Source: Membranipora membranacea
Lineage: Eukaryota; Bryozoa; Gymnolaemata; Cheilostomatida; Membraniporidae
DNA length: 64,000 nt
Direction of reading: 5' to 3'
NCBI GenBank assembly: GCA_914767715.1
Contig: OU612067.1
Coordinates: 32,522,162-32,586,161, forward strand
Shown: piece after piece, positions 21,743 to 33,987 of the stretch
Layout of the letters: every line of letters begins with the position of its first letter
How positions within the stretch are numbered: the first letter of the stretch is position 1
The notes under the pieces: generated by a model
Databases searched by the model: none
Told to the model about the DNA's origin: nothing
Seen by the model: only the letters and a program-made list of their open reading frames with translations
Translations under genes and position numbers: made by a program

Positions 21743-22223
21743 CCGTTTCACAGATCATATTAATATCAATAATCAAACCTATAGACATCTTGACATACAG
21801 TATTCATGATATTGATATTTTATGGTTATAAATTACTTTATTGAAATACGTTATGAACCTATTATTATTAAATTATTTAATATTTATTACTAAATATTGT
21901 TGAATTGTTTCAGATCTCAAATAGCAGTCCGTAACATAAGTATAGGCCCTAAGTTGTCCGATAGTTATAATAAAATGTCCCCCATCAATCTCAACTGGCG
22001 TTAAGATTACCTAATAAACCACAAAGTGCAACCTTGATCCTTATCCTGCAGCTTACCAGGTTACAATGGCTTATAAATAAAATATTGAAGCTGCCAGTTT
22101 CATGCAACATTCATCCTGTGCCGCTACTATCTGCTTATAAGTTCTTGCGATATTCTACTCCGGTATATAGGTCACATTTACTCTGGTGCAGACTTACTTT
22201 ATTTGCGCTCATGTTCATATATG

Positions 22224-22293
22224 AAAGTGTCAGCGGCCTACTGACATAACTTTAAAGTGTCAGCGGCCTACTGACATAAATTTAAAGTGTCAA
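22224..22293. repeat. 30-bp tandem repeat, 2.4 copies
   Basis: The unit AAAGTGTCAGCGGCCTACTG plus ACATAACTTT occurs twice and partially a third time; each unit contains a GTCAG...CTGAC mini-hairpin. Same in unit 2 at about 55,038-55,107. Confidence 0.8.
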
Positions 22294-23148
22294 GGGGTAT
22301 TATTTCAATGGATGATGCACTCTTAAGTCTGCATGCATATGATCACAAATTAAATCTATGCTGTAATTCTGATAGCTTGAGTAACTTTATAACTTCCGTG
22401 ATTGGAAAAAAGCAGATAATCTCCATTATCCATAATGAAATATATCAAATATGATAAATTGAAAATTCATAGTTTCACGCTCGCACAATCCAGGTGTATG
22501 TTCTTCAGTAACATTTATATTCGTTGTGTTTGCTGTAACGCATACTTGCATGAAGGGCACATTTTATAAAAAATCAATTCCTAATTCAGTTTTTCTATTC
22601 ACCTTTGTAAAATTATTAATCCATGTATATTTTATTCATTTCTAAACAAAAAATAAATCAGTCTACTGGAAACAGATTTTGGTATCAATAAAATCCGTGC
22701 TAAACTTTACAGCCACAAGTCAACAAGATTGTTCTTACCACCTATAGGTTAGATAGATTTCAATTTACGCAGATTTTCAGGAAAATTGACCTATACATAA
22801 TCCAATATGACTGTCAAAAAAGTGCTTTATTTATTGGTGATTGATGCTTTATTCTCTAAGCTAGAGCTAATGTTGAAATATTGACAAGAGAATTCAACCT
22901 TGCATGGCATATTTATTATAGAAAAATTGCATTTCCACAATATTTTCTGAATTATGACGCTGCGTTAAAATGCTCAATTTTTCTAATTAGTTGTACAAAA
23001 TCGTGATTTAGGTTGCCAGAAATGGCAATGAGTTGATTGGTAGTTTTCTTCTTTTCTTATACAATCAACCCTATATCTAGACTTGCCAATGCAAGAGCAT
23101 TTTGAATTTATTACCTGAAGTTTATAAATGAAGTTGCCATAGACCTTT
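22294..23148. other. Non-coding stretch (unit 1)
   Basis: Conserved with about 55,108-55,963. No supported exon or RNA gene. Confidence 0.4.
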
Positions 23149-23307
23149 TTAAATCCGCTCAGCACATCTCAATACAACCTGTTCATCAATTCCTATGGAA
23201 CATGTTTTGTGACTGTCCTTTTGACCCAAGTTTGTCTGCAGTTGAGATATCAAGATAATTTTACAAATAAATATCAAAATGGAGAAATAAAAGAAAATGT
23301 TGCCCAT
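23149..23307 (-). CDS. Candidate small secreted protein or signal-peptide exon, 52 aa (unit 1)
   Basis: After a good acceptor-like TTATTGCAG on the - strand, ATG (in ACCATGGGC, a strong Kozak context) opens a 52-codon frame: a hydrophobic leader MGNIFFYFSILIFICKI, then a polar stretch with TCSIGIDEQVVLRC. The leader looks like a signal peptide, and the E-x-V-x-L-x-C pattern recalls the start of an Ig-type domain, which would make this a first exon. The frame ends at TAA; alternative donors lie near. Identical protein in unit 2 (55,964-56,122). No following exons were found. Confidence 0.25.
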   Translation of the reverse strand: MGNIFFYFSILIFICKIILISQLQTNLGQKDSHKTCSIGIDEQVVLRCAERI

Positions 23308-23315
23308 GGTCCCAC

Positions 23316-24282
23316 CTGCAATAACTGAAAATGTCAAGAATTGTCTAAGCTTGTGTATTAGATAGAAATGGGAATACTATTTCAACCAAATGTGTGACCC
23401 TAAGGTGTGCACACCAAATCCCTTGTTCGATTGAGTTTATGGCTGTGCGCGCAAAGATATTTTTGGTTACAGCCACCCAACAACTCATTTGGGTTTGTCT
23501 CAAAAATGATTTGCTCCAACATTGTCAGATGACATCCACCGACTGTTACACAATGCTATAGATTTTAAAGGAATCAGACGGTATTTTTCAGTTTTTACCT
23601 GCAATAATTATTGTTTCAGTTTTGTGAGGGCATAAAGATTACAATGATACAGTGCCATGATATATGAATACAGGAAAGTAAAAGTAACAGTTTAATAACC
23701 GTACCCATAAGCCAATTTCGAGTATCCCAAAAACAGATGGTGACAATATTCAACTTGTTACACACTTACCAGTCCATCACCGTTTGTTTTTGTTTATTCT
23801 ATTAGTAATTACCAGTACGGCAATTGTAGTCCGAGTGCAATCTACTGTCTGACGCGTCACATCTGTCATGTTGCTTATATTATGTCAAGCACAATGAGAT
23901 AAGAGAGTTTTGTGTAACACCACAATATTCTACATCTCCTCGTTACTTGAAGTTAAAAGTATGGATCTAACTGTATCTTTATTTCCTCCATTTTCTTTTG
24001 CGTCACAAACTAGATTCACTCTCGACGTTAATTCCAATTTTTTGTGGCAAAGGGTGTTCTGGTTATCTCAATTGTACACAAACACAACTTACAATATTGC
24101 TCAAGATGTGAATGTCCCTTGCGTCACAACCCTCTCATAAAAATAATGATCTTGCCCAGTTGGAATCACCATATTATTCCATTTTTTAAAAATACCACTT
24201 TTAGGATAAGTTTCCATAAGTATAGCTTAAAGATTAATGTTTATTAGTGTTGATCTATCAGGATTGATGCTGAACTCCATAC
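23316..24282. other. Non-coding stretch (unit 1)
   Basis: Conserved with about 56,131-57,097. A + strand frame of 76 codons (23,910-24,140) is open in both units with one change (Thr/Ala), but it lacks a domain or clear splice context, so it is not called. Confidence 0.4.
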
Positions 24283-24665
24283 CAACCAATCGGATTAAAA
24301 ATTACGAAACAAGCCATGTCCGTGTCTGCTTCCATATCCTCCTAAAACAGCATCACCTAATAATAGCGTCCTCTAACCGGAGAAAAACATGTACTGTGAC
24401 CTCATTTGTAACCTTGTTTTTTTGCCATGAGGATTATGAACACTATTTCGCAATTCAACTGTCAAGATATAGTTATCCAATTGGATTAAAAATTACGAAA
24501 CAAGCCATGTCCGTGTCTGCTTCCATATCCTCCTAAAACAGCATCATCTAATAATAGCGTCATCTAACCGGAGAAAAACATGTACTGTGACCTCATTTGT
24601 AACCTTGTTTATTTGCCATGAGGATTATGAACACTATTTCGCAATTCAACTGTCAAGATATAGTT
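24283..24665. repeat. 191-bp tandem duplication (unit 1)
   Basis: CCAATCGGATTAAAAATTACG and everything after it recurs 191 bp later (24,292 and 24,483). Both copies contain TGCTTCCATATCCTCC and CGCAATTCAACTGTCAAG. The same two copies are present in unit 2 (57,098-57,480), so this predates the segmental duplication. Confidence 0.9.
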
Positions 24666-24792
24666 ATGCTTTGCTCCCTCTCTCTGAATATTACAAGACT
24701 TCCCATAATGATGGTTTACCTATCCTAGGGATCATGTTTACATCCCCATAACACTTCAACTGCCTTCTGTGTATTTAGGGGGTAGTCATGGG

Positions 24793-24830
24793 TATATAAG
24801 ACACAATATCCTTTGACAAACCATCAGTTC
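24793..24830 (+). promoter_or_regulatory. TATA box and initiator-like site of the peroxidase gene (unit 1)
   Basis: TATATAAG at 24,793-24,800, with an initiator-like ATCAGTTC about 30 bp downstream (near 24,824). This is about 240 bp before the peroxidase ATG and on its strand. The same arrangement in unit 2 starts at 57,608. Assignment is by position and motif only. Confidence 0.55.
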
Positions 24831-25034
24831 CAGCACAGTATTTGCTAAGGTAGGACTGAACAAGGTATTGAGCCAGTAGTGTAACATCAATTTTTTACAA
24901 GCGGAAAAGCGTCTCAAATTGTGTCCCACAAACTAAGTGAGAATTTTGTGTGACAATTGTATCACGCTGCAATATTTACAGAAAGATTGACAGAGCTATA
25001 ATCACCACAAGTGACTGAGAAACAAGGCAGAAGT

Positions 25035-28000
25035 ATGAGGTTCTTCTATCATATGTTACTAGTTGTTGTGATATGTGCTCCTAACATCCTGGCTGTAACC
25101 ACTAAACAGGTAGGTATTTTGATACATAATTTAATATTCAGTATTAAAACCAAATATTGTACAACTAATTCTTTTTGGCTGCTCGTTGATAAACCAACAA
25201 AGGGAGGGTCTATTGAAAGCAGGAAGGAAAGTTTTCTTAGACGGGGAAAGGCGGGGCGCTGTCTTCTATGCAAGAAATGTTCAAAGGTTTCTAAAATTTT
25301 TTAAATAATTAATATAGGGTAGGAAAGAAATATCAAAGCTTGCAATTATTCAAGCAAAACTTTATTAGAGATCATGACTTGCTATAGAAAAAAATAGGTA
25401 CTGTCAGCTGCATCCCAACGTTTACATCATACATGATCAGAGAGGACAATTTCTGAGTCTGTACATAATCTTTCCCAAAAAGAGTTCTGAATTTTTCACT
25501 ACGATAATCTTGCAAAGCTCTTGCAGAGCTAGCTGCCTTGCTGAAATAAAACACTCTGAGTAGCCTTTCATGATCTAACTTTAGCTCATTACATATTCAT
25601 CAGGATAAGGCGCTCGGTGCTGTGTGCCAAGGTATAATAGATGAGACACCAGCTTTAATCCGAGGCCTTGTTAGACTGATATTCCATGACTGTGTAAGCG
25701 GATGTGACGGGTGTATAGATACGTCCCTTACTGAGTCAACATACGGTGATGTAGTTAGTGCAGGTAAAGCCTTTATAGCTCAGGTTTTAATTTGGCCATA
25801 ATGGCCAGAAGTTGACATTGCACAAAAACATTATAAAAATGTCCTAGGATGTAAAGTTTTCTCCTTCCAAGTCTCTTCTCATCTTGGTTATCCTCAGTCC
25901 ATCTTGTGTATATGGAAAATGTGCATAGCCAATGATTGATTTGATCAGTGTGCAGCATAACAGTCAGCGATAATCAAATTTTTGTTAGTGGTAGAGCAAG
26001 AAATAATATTTAATACTTTCTGTTGATATTATATTCTATATCCTATCAGTGTATAATAATTGTTTGGCAGTTTTTAGGTACTGGCCTAACACCATCTTTT
26101 TTGTGCTGGGCCCTTTGCTTTCTCTCACTCTCATTTCAAGAAACTATATTGAATGTGTGATGTGTACTGTAAGCTAGACATCACCAGTAACTCGCTCGAC
26201 ACTACAACGAACGCGCAGCTAAGGAAATCTTCATTCATAAGTTTTAATTATTTTTTCCAGGCTTAGATCGACCAATCGCTTCACTCGATAATGCGTACAC
26301 TCAGTCTGTACTTACATCAAACACAATAAAGGACATCAGTAGAGCTGACTTCTACGCTAAATGTGGCCAGGTGGCAGCTGAGCAGGGCAGACAGAATGCA
26401 GGTTAGAATATTCATTTTTTCACTTGCCCACTCAATTATGTTGATATTATTACAGAACGTTCAGTGTTATTAAAGAATCAAAAACTGGATCAATTTAATA
26501 AAGTATCCGTAAAAAATTCACACGAGAGTACAGAATGAATTCAGATGTGCCGTTTTTGTGCCCATCACAAAACCTGACATACCTGCTAAAAATTTTTGTT
26601 TATGTGACTGACGTGATTATAACTTTCTAATTTCATGAAGGAGGTTCTTCTGCAAAGAATCTACCAATTGTGATGAGATATGGCAGAAAAGATTGTGATG
26701 GGAATCCAAGAGAAAAGGCTGAGGATTTCCCAAATAACAGGATGGGACTACAGGCTGATAGGAAGAATGGCCTAAAAGAAGGAGTACTTGAATGGTGCAG
26801 AAGAGTGTTCAGTTTCACAACAAGGGAATGTGTTGCCATCATGGGTAAATTGCTGAAGCTGAGTGTTCCTTGAGAATCACTACTCTAATAATGAAGCATT
26901 GTAGATGTTAATTTTAAAAAAGTCTCTCTGTTAGCGATCTAAAGGCACAATCTCTGACAAAAAATTGCTTCCTGTTTTCTGCACATTTCAAACATCTAAT
27001 ATCTTTCCACCAGAGTTAGTAAAATAGTTTTCAAAATCATCTGATCTAATGTTAAATTTGCATAGATATAATTTGATTGCATATATTATTACCTGCTTCG
27101 CTGTAAAATCAAGTTTACAGGGCATTTGTCCCTCAACTTGCAAGCATGTTATGCCTTACGTTATGTGCAGTAGCCACTTTACTATAGCAACAGTTCATCC
27201 TCGGCTGTTTGTTGCTGAAGTGTATTTACCGTGTATGTATCACATACCCCTGAATGATGTTCATGGTTTTTCTTGTTATTAATAACAAATATTTCAATCT
27301 TCTAGGGGCTCACACACTTGGCGGAGCGCGACCTCAAAATTCAGGTTATGAGTTCTTGTGGATTCCAGGAGGTCAACTCAACTTGGATAACCAGTTTTAC
27401 ATAGACCTCGCCAGTAAGAACATGAGCTGGGTTCAGGTAGGCGACACTTATTATCCAGCATCAAGCAATTAGTTGGGATTTTTTTTTTGCATCTGCTTTT
27501 CTAGACGGCAGTTTAGGATGCAATTGATGATGAGACAGTGCCCCTTACCCATGTTTGTTATCAGTATCAACTGAAATTGGTATTGGTGACTTTCTGCAGA
27601 CAAGTAGACGGTTGATAAAGTGCCTTCCCAATAAGATTGCCTTCCCTATACACCATTAGGGCTGGCTGTGGGGCTAACTTCAAACGCTGCAATAACTTTT
27701 GAATTTTGATTATTGCAGGTAAACATAGCCGGAGATGAAGCTACTGCAGATGATGCCAGATGGCAGTACACTGTACGCAATAACCTGATGTTAAATACTG
27801 ATATGTGTCTCTTCAAGGATATCTCTCCAGATCATTATGGACTGTGAGTATAGCTGAACTACACCAAAACGTTTTGAAACTTTCAGCATCTTAGTTAACT
27901 GAATAAACACGGTCAAATATATTTACTCTTAAGGTTGTTCTATCTAGGAATTCCCTAGTGGTTCTCACCCTACATCAACTTACAGACATGTATGCATATA

Positions 28001-28427
28001 TGATACAGAGAGAAAAGATTTATGCCAGTTCAATGACCTCTTATGATACAACATAATCAAAATATATCCTTCTTTGCAGCGCTGAGTCCTCGGCTAGCTC
28101 TGCAAAAAGCTCAAAAACAGCAAATTTTGTTCAAATCTATGCAAAGAATAATAAAGTATGGTTAAAGGACTTTGCAAAGGTAGGTGAGAATATTTTCTTC
28201 TTATTAATGATTAATCAAATCCAAAAAGTGGCAAAACTCAACAATGGTCTGATATCATTATCTAATTATTTAATCCGTGTTCACCTGTTACCCGTTACTG
28301 TTGATATTTTATAGCCTAAAAATTCTAAAACAAAATGTTGTCAATTTAACATGTTTATCTGTGATGCTTGCAGGCTTTCACTAAGATGATCGAAAATGGG
28401 AACAAACTGCAACCTATCAGAAAGTAA
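25035..28427 (+). CDS. Secreted plant/fungal-type heme peroxidase, 8 exons, 329 aa (unit 1)
   Basis: Predicted H2O2-dependent heme peroxidase of the plant-type (non-animal) superfamily, exported by a signal peptide (MRFFYHMLLVVVICAPNILA). Exons: 25,035-25,109; 25,604-25,763; 26,261-26,401; 26,641-26,844; 27,306-27,436; 27,719-27,843; 28,080-28,179; 28,374-28,427. All junctions are GT/AG and phases agree. The distal heme site is VRLIFHDC (Arg49, His53), followed by the Cys-rich SGCDGCID. ISRADFYAKCGQVA is the helix-D-like region, and LPIVMRYGRKDC matches the 'P-v-x-x-GR-x-D' block. The proximal site is MGAHTLGGAR (His196), then LDNQFYIDL. The C-terminus LKDFAKAFTKMIENG is the canonical last helix. 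The length fits secreted class II/III enzymes rather than short cytosolic ascorbate peroxidases. Class is unresolved and the substrate unknown. It has its own TATA box and differs from unit 2 at residue 45 (Arg here). Confidence 0.93.
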
Positions 28428-30520
28428 CTGTGGAACCCCCAATAACACCCTACCAACCCTGAAATGACAACTATGAGCTAGATTTGAGAAAAATGCTGAA
28501 AACACTCCCCCCCCCCAATTCAAGATACTTATATTATTTTCTAGATTCTATGCATTACCATTGTTATTTATACAGTGTCTTTGTATATGTTCTGACATTT
28601 CGGCCAGATATTCTATTCAGGCAATGATTAACATCTTGGAATTATCTAGGAATATATATTTTTCATAGTTTATAACATTATTAATATATATTGGTCAACA
28701 AATGTGAATTTCAGTTCTTTTTGAATTAGATGGTGTAGGTAATTATTCACAAACTCTAGTAGTATCTCAATGATATCGTCAATGTCTCTACAATAATTGT
28801 TCTCATCAAACAACATAAATGTGACTATATTCATCTCCTAATAGAATGGGGTTTCTTCATTATACAAAATCTGAGTTCTTCATATGCTTTTCTTATCTGT
28901 CGGAGGTAAAAATTATCCTCAGACTTCTATGTTTGAATAAATCTCCATACTGGTATGATGCCAAATAGAGTTTCCCACTAAACTTTTACTATGAGCAACT
29001 TGAAACCTGTGTACTGCGTTGATTTCCAAATCGCATTGAAAGAGATCAAGGAATGAATAAATTAAATTGAAACGAATGAGATCTGGTCGTTTCTCGCTGC
29101 ATCAGGTTTTTTTTCTCATTCAACCATTGTCTTACCCCTAACCAATTCCAGAACGATATAAGGATAAGTGATCGATGAAATTTAACTCATAACCATGACG
29201 CCTCAATGACTTACCTTGTTACCATGTCAATTGGAGACTGCATGTACAGAAAAAATATATATAAAAAATATATGTATATACAAATATCAATAAATCAAGC
29301 AACAGGCATGAGTTGAAAGGTACCAACTTAAGATGTAACTTGGTACAAGGGATGAAGCTCCTTGCATCCACAAACCGAGTTGCTCTATCTGAACCCCAAA
29401 GACATAATGGGTTGATGGTGTAAATTAGAGATCCCTCTATATTCACTACACAGAGTACTGTACTCACATCCATCATGATCATACCATCCAACCAATTCCA
29501 TCCTGTTAACACAGCGTACAGCATAAAAAAAGCAGAAAAAAGAGAAAAAAACTTGATTTCATTGCTTCAATAGTTTGTTGATTTCACTTGTATTTACAAT
29601 TTTTTTCTTGATTATATTTTAAGATTTCAAGTTAACTTTCGATAAATCTCAATGTTCATCCTATTCTTTATTTAATAGGCAATGTCTTAAAATCCATATC
29701 CTGTGTAAAAAAACTGTGAAAGTTCAAAGTTTAAACCCTAACTGTGAAGCTGCACAGGAGTCCAGGAACTCTGGTTACCTTCAAACACGTATTTCAATGC
29801 ACATTGAAAAGTAGTAAAGAAAATAATCTTCAAGAATGCAAATACAAACAAGCAGCCTGCCATTTTTACACACAAAGCAGGGAGTTCGAGATGTCTCAAT
29901 TTCCCTGAGAGAAGCAAAAGTGACATTGGAATGATCTGACCTCAAAATCAGAAGAATCTTATATTAGCCAAAAGCAAAGATCACATACTGGTTTACTCAA
30001 AAGTATGAGATATTGGTTTTTGCTTGAACAGTTGTGAAATCCCACAACTTTCCAACTAAGATAGGAATATACTGTGCAGGTTGGTTTACCTTGGTATTCT
30101 GGTACATTTATCGTGTATGAGTAAAATATCTACGTATGACTAATAACGTCTCTCAGGTCACATGTTTTGTGTGAGCCTATCCTGTAGATATGTCAGCAAA
30201 TGGATATCACCGCTAAGTCAGTATAAGCTTAGTCACCTTTTTATTTCCCTGTTGATGAATCATAAAAGTATGCAGTATGAACTATGAAGTCATCCTTTTT
30301 TGGTATAAAACAAAGGCTGTGTTTTGACAATAAATTATTAGCTAAACAAAAATGGCTAAAATTGTTTACATAAAATCATTTACAAAAGCAGAGAAAAAAG
30401 GAAAGAAATATTCTCTGATCAGATCATTGAGAAAAAGAGGAATTTTCAGACTGCATGGCGCAACGCCTGCTTTCTTTGGTTGGAGAACTGCGTAAAAGAC
30501 TGACTTTTGCTGATAATTCT
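28428..30520. other. Peroxidase 3' flank and non-coding stretch (unit 1)
   Basis: Conserved with 61,250-63,130. AATAAA words at about 28,936 and 29,056 are possible polyadenylation signals. Unit 1 has about 220 bp (29,207-29,424) absent from unit 2, without recognisable ends. No gene supported. Confidence 0.5.
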
Positions 30521-30529
30521 CTCTACATG

Positions 30530-31390
30530 TTTTTAGAATTTCAGGTGTTGGTGAGATTGTACACCAAGCAGTCTACTTTCCTCATTCTCAACAACAGGAT
30601 CGTTTGAGATGGTGAGAGCATCACAATGTTTTGTCTTTTTTAAGGCGAATATGATGCGGGACGATTTGGCAATATACAATATTATGTAGTTTTCTACACA
30701 CCTGTTGGCGGCATAACTGGCTGCTGTTTGGAAGTGCATATTGTTTGCCTGTTTGCTTTGTGTGCAGTACAGTTGGCAATGGTGACCTGTTCTGCTTTTG
30801 CGCTGTTGATTATTGTGGTTTTGTCAATATACTTGATAGTAATAGTGTTTCGTGTGGTATCAAATCATGAACAAAAACATTCCATAATAACGGTGCGAAA
30901 ATAGTATCCTGCGGCTACCGATTCGAGGCTGTTAAGATGGTGATATACTACCTTTTATCGTACTTTCTTTATTCTGTTACTGAGAAAGTCTTTGACTAGC
31001 AGAACTATATATAATGCTGGTGATTCCTTCAGCTCCTGAAGTTTCTCAATGGGGATGTCAGGCCTCATGCTATTCAAAGCTTTGCTGAGGTCAAGGAGGG
31101 CCTGCCTGCGCACCCACACAAACTTTATTGTCTAGTGATGTTGAGACATGGTTTGTGAGACTTACCAGTGCACTGTGGTGCCAACTCCTGAAGTCTGTGC
31201 ATACTTGTCTCTCTTGGTGGGAATTTGGTGTTTGATAAGTTTTGATATTGTCTGCCGTTATCTTTCCAAGATGAGAAAAACAAGGAAATAATATATCCGA
31301 AAGTCTTCGAAGGTTTTTTGGCGATTTTACCCTGTTTGTCGGAGTAATATCTGCATTTCTTCTCCAATGAAGGAGATTCCCCAACTTAAC
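30530..31390 (-). pseudogene. Degraded non-LTR reverse transcriptase fragment (unit 1)
   Basis: Reading the - strand across several frames: a TLVSLTNHVSTSLDN block, a motif-A-like LLDLSKALNSM (unit 2: LLDFSKAFNSM) followed by RPDIPIEKLQELKE, then KYVDNTTI in place of the catalytic Y-x-DD box (second Asp replaced by Asn), and SRLLGVQSHQHLKF as the post-palm block. Multiple stops and frame changes. It lies at the right edge of both units. Confidence 0.65.
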
Positions 31391-32439
31391 GCGCGTCGTT
31401 GATCCTAGATGCTAGGAGCTAATTATGTGGGCATTATTCTTGGAGATCCCGGTAGGGAAATCTGATGATTTTGTCGCTTTATTAGTCTTGATGTTAATAG
31501 TAGACGCAAGACTTTGTATTCCTCAACTTTTGGCATTGTTTCAGCAGTTGGTATCTCAGGGTGAAGGTGAACGTACAGTGTGTTTCTTAGAAGTAGGCTT
31601 TTAACACCTCAGTAAAACTGTTTATCGTCAATGTGAGTCATCTTGGCAATTGAGCAGTTTGAAGAATCCTGCTCATCAGTGATATTTTTGGAATTGAGCC
31701 ACCAATTATTTTAGCCTGTCACAGACTGGTTTGTGTCTTTATTTGTCAGTTTTCTCTTTTCCATGAGTAGTTCATGTGTCAAAAGTTTTCAAAAGAATTT
31801 TTTATCTGGCTCACCATTGTTATGGCCCTCTATTAGTGGTGTAAATAGGGCAGGTTTGGTACTTGGATTTTCTTCAATGGACAGTGCTTGTCCAATATGG
31901 AGTTGAGTACCTGTACGTCGACTAAACTTCAAGAGCACAGAGCAAGTATAAAATCTTGCATATCATCATCATTCACCAATGATATCTGTATCCAAACTTA
32001 AAACATTGCAACTCAAATATTTTACTGCTCGATATGTCATGCTCAGATGAAGTCATACAGCTTCAATAATATGAGAGTTATCCAGTCTTGTGAGAAGAGC
32101 AGATAACTGTAAGTAAGTATGTAAACTGATCTTTGCCTGTATGTACATTATAAACTCACTAACACAGTGTCAGAGTGTTTGGGCATCCAATGCTGATCAG
32201 GAAATGTACTGGTGTTAGTATGTTCTATTTTTTTGCATGTTAAAGTCTCATTAGAGAGGGTAGGAAAATATAAAAGTGTTGGAAGGCTCCCTATTGATCT
32301 GGAGCAACTTTTACATACAAGGAAAACTTATGCTGACGCTAAATTTCTTTTTATCGATAAATGTCTTTTCTAGGTCTGTTTTAATGTCTAGATTCTGTCA
32401 CTGGTATACAAGGAGGGCAATCATGGCTGCTGTGTAGTA
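31391..32439. other. Spacer between the two duplicated units
   Basis: No counterpart elsewhere in the window. No exon, RNA gene or element end recognised. Confidence 0.5.
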
Positions 32440-32693
32440 CATAAGCTAAGTAACTATTAGCTTCTCTGTTGGTAAATGAGATAATTGATAATAAATGTTT
32501 TTGATTATAAACACTTCATTTTTCTGTTCAATATAAAGGAGGCTGTATACTGACCTCAGCTTCTCAGTCACATAGACTTAGTAGTTTGTACATCAGCAAT
32601 GACTAGTGTAGTGATATAACTTTAACTTTGACCTTGTGTAATAATGTAAGCAGATGAAAAAATGCCTGTCAGTGTGATTGCAACTTTATTCAC

Positions 32694-33326
32694 AAATTGG
32701 GTGGATAGGGTTTGACAGTTGTTCTGGTAGAGTTTTTTTTATCCTGATCAAATTGGTAATATTTAACCTTTCACTAGATTGCACAATAGACAGGCAATAG
32801 CCAAAAACGCTGCCGACAAAAAGGAAAGACATAAAAAAATGATGATATAATTTCAAAAAATCCAAAATCTGTAATAGCCTGTCAGAATTAGGGTATATTC
32901 AAGTTATAAAGGGTCTTCTATCATAAACAGCTGAGAAATGGTTGCAACACCCCCTTATAGCACCTATATATGACCATCATTAAAGCGAAACTGATTTTTT
33001 TATGTTGCTGCCTCCTGGAAAACTGGCTTCGGATGATCGTATAAATCTGAATTTTTTTATGTTGCTACGATAGCCGACCTATGAAGTTGGTCAACAATGG
33101 TAATGATATTATATAAATTATGAAAACTCTTAGATGCACTAATTCTGACAGGCTCTTTCGGATCCTGGATGTTTCGAAACCAATCATGATTTTTTTATCA
33201 CTTTCCCTTTTTTCTGAATTGTTTTTGGCAATAAGCCACCTGCTGTGCAATCTAGTTTAAGGTATTATGCTATCAACATGAAAAACTCTATCAGAAACAA
33301 CCTGTCAAACCCTATCCACCCAATTT
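32694..33326. mobile_element. Long-inverted-repeat (foldback) element, ~633 bp, unit 2 only
   Basis: The ends AAATTGGGTGGATAGGGTTT and AAACCCTATCCACCCAATTT are exact inverted repeats. Imperfect complementarity continues inward for roughly 200 bp on each side, including ACTAGATTGCACA/TGTGCAATCTAGT, CAAAAA and GCCTGTCAGAATTAG/CTAATTCTGACAGGC. The corresponding point in unit 1 (after about 1,080) lacks it. No transposase. The superfamily cannot be named because the target duplication is unclear. Confidence 0.8.
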
Positions 33327-33567
33327 TGTAAAATGGATGTGAAAGAAGGAGGAGGCTGCCACTGGACTGACCAATTGACAAGATATGTTTGATAAGCTGC
33401 ACAGCCATGCAGATAGCAGTCAAAAATATCATAAATGTATTTTAGATTCATGAATGAGATGTTTATTACGCAACAAATTGCCAATGGCCAAACTAAATTT
33501 AATCATCATGTTTCCTCCAGCTAAATTCCTTCTTAACAAAATTTGTAAAATGTTTCCTTTATTTCAG

Positions 33568-33969
33568 TTGCCCATGTGATGGATGAAATGTGCCGGCCAG
33601 TTCGAATAGACACTCCAGCTGATAGTCAAGGTTTTATAGTCAGTCATAAATAGTTTGACTTTGGTACAACTAGATACAGAAGTGGACGAGTGAGAACTAA
33701 CTCTCTTTCTCTGGTGGCCGGTGAGCAGGCGAGAGTTGATATAAAATTTCACTATATCAATCTAAAACCTGATACAAGTGGAGGATGTGACACTCTCTTA
33801 AAATTTGATAGCGTGAAAGGATATACAAATCATTATAAATTTGAGCTCTGCGCACAAACAACTACCAAGGTAGAATGGGATTGCCATCTGTATCCTTACA
33901 ATGATGAGAAAAAACTAACATTCGAAAGTCGTTCTCTAACAGGAATTGGATTCTTGTTAGAATACAAAG
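33568..33969 (+). pseudogene. CUB-like exon with one in-frame stop (unit 2, upstream of receptor TM exon)
   Basis: Bounded by TTATTTCAG and donor GTAAAG, phase 1 in and out. It begins VAHVMDEMCRPVRIDTP, then SQGFIVSH, and after a TAG (33,651-33,653) continues with FDFGTTRYRSGRVRTN, ARVDIKFHYINLKP, GCDTLLKF, YKFELCA and the closing LTGIGFLLEYKG. Spacing and the C-terminal strand fit a CUB domain. Phase 1 at its end matches the phase-1 start of the stalk/TM exon at 41,072, so the two could splice together across the intervening insertions. The single stop makes it a pseudo-exon unless skipped. No equivalent exon lies at this place in unit 1. Confidence 0.55.
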
Positions 33970-33987
33970 GTAAAGAAATATCATTTT

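Larger units (their letters stand above)
850..31400. repeat. Unit 1 of a ~32-kb tandem segmental duplication
   Basis: Landmarks in this interval recur in the same order and orientation about 31.5-35.4 kb further right: 850/32,440, 1,680/34,256, 5,540/37,066, 5,676/41,072, 12,880/46,617, 25,035/57,850 and 31,140/63,735. The offset changes stepwise because each unit took its own insertions and deletions. Over the peroxidase exons the copies are essentially identical, and in non-coding DNA they differ by a few percent by eye. This implies a fairly recent event, or gene conversion. Confidence 0.95.

Noticed and set aside
25049-25273. - strand open frame over peroxidase exon 1 and intron 1 (also in unit 2)
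   Set aside because: Antisense to a spliced gene with strong evidence; its persistence is explained by the near identity of the units.
27049-27282. Open frame in peroxidase intron 4 (and 59,871-60,104)
   Set aside because: Lies wholly between well-defined donor and acceptor sites; no domain or start context.
25035-28427. Bacterial or algal contaminant explanation for the peroxidase
   Set aside because: The gene has seven spliceosomal introns and sits inside a duplicated unit between animal-type transposons and CUB exons. Contamination of just this gene is unlikely, though the taxon of the whole window is not proven.
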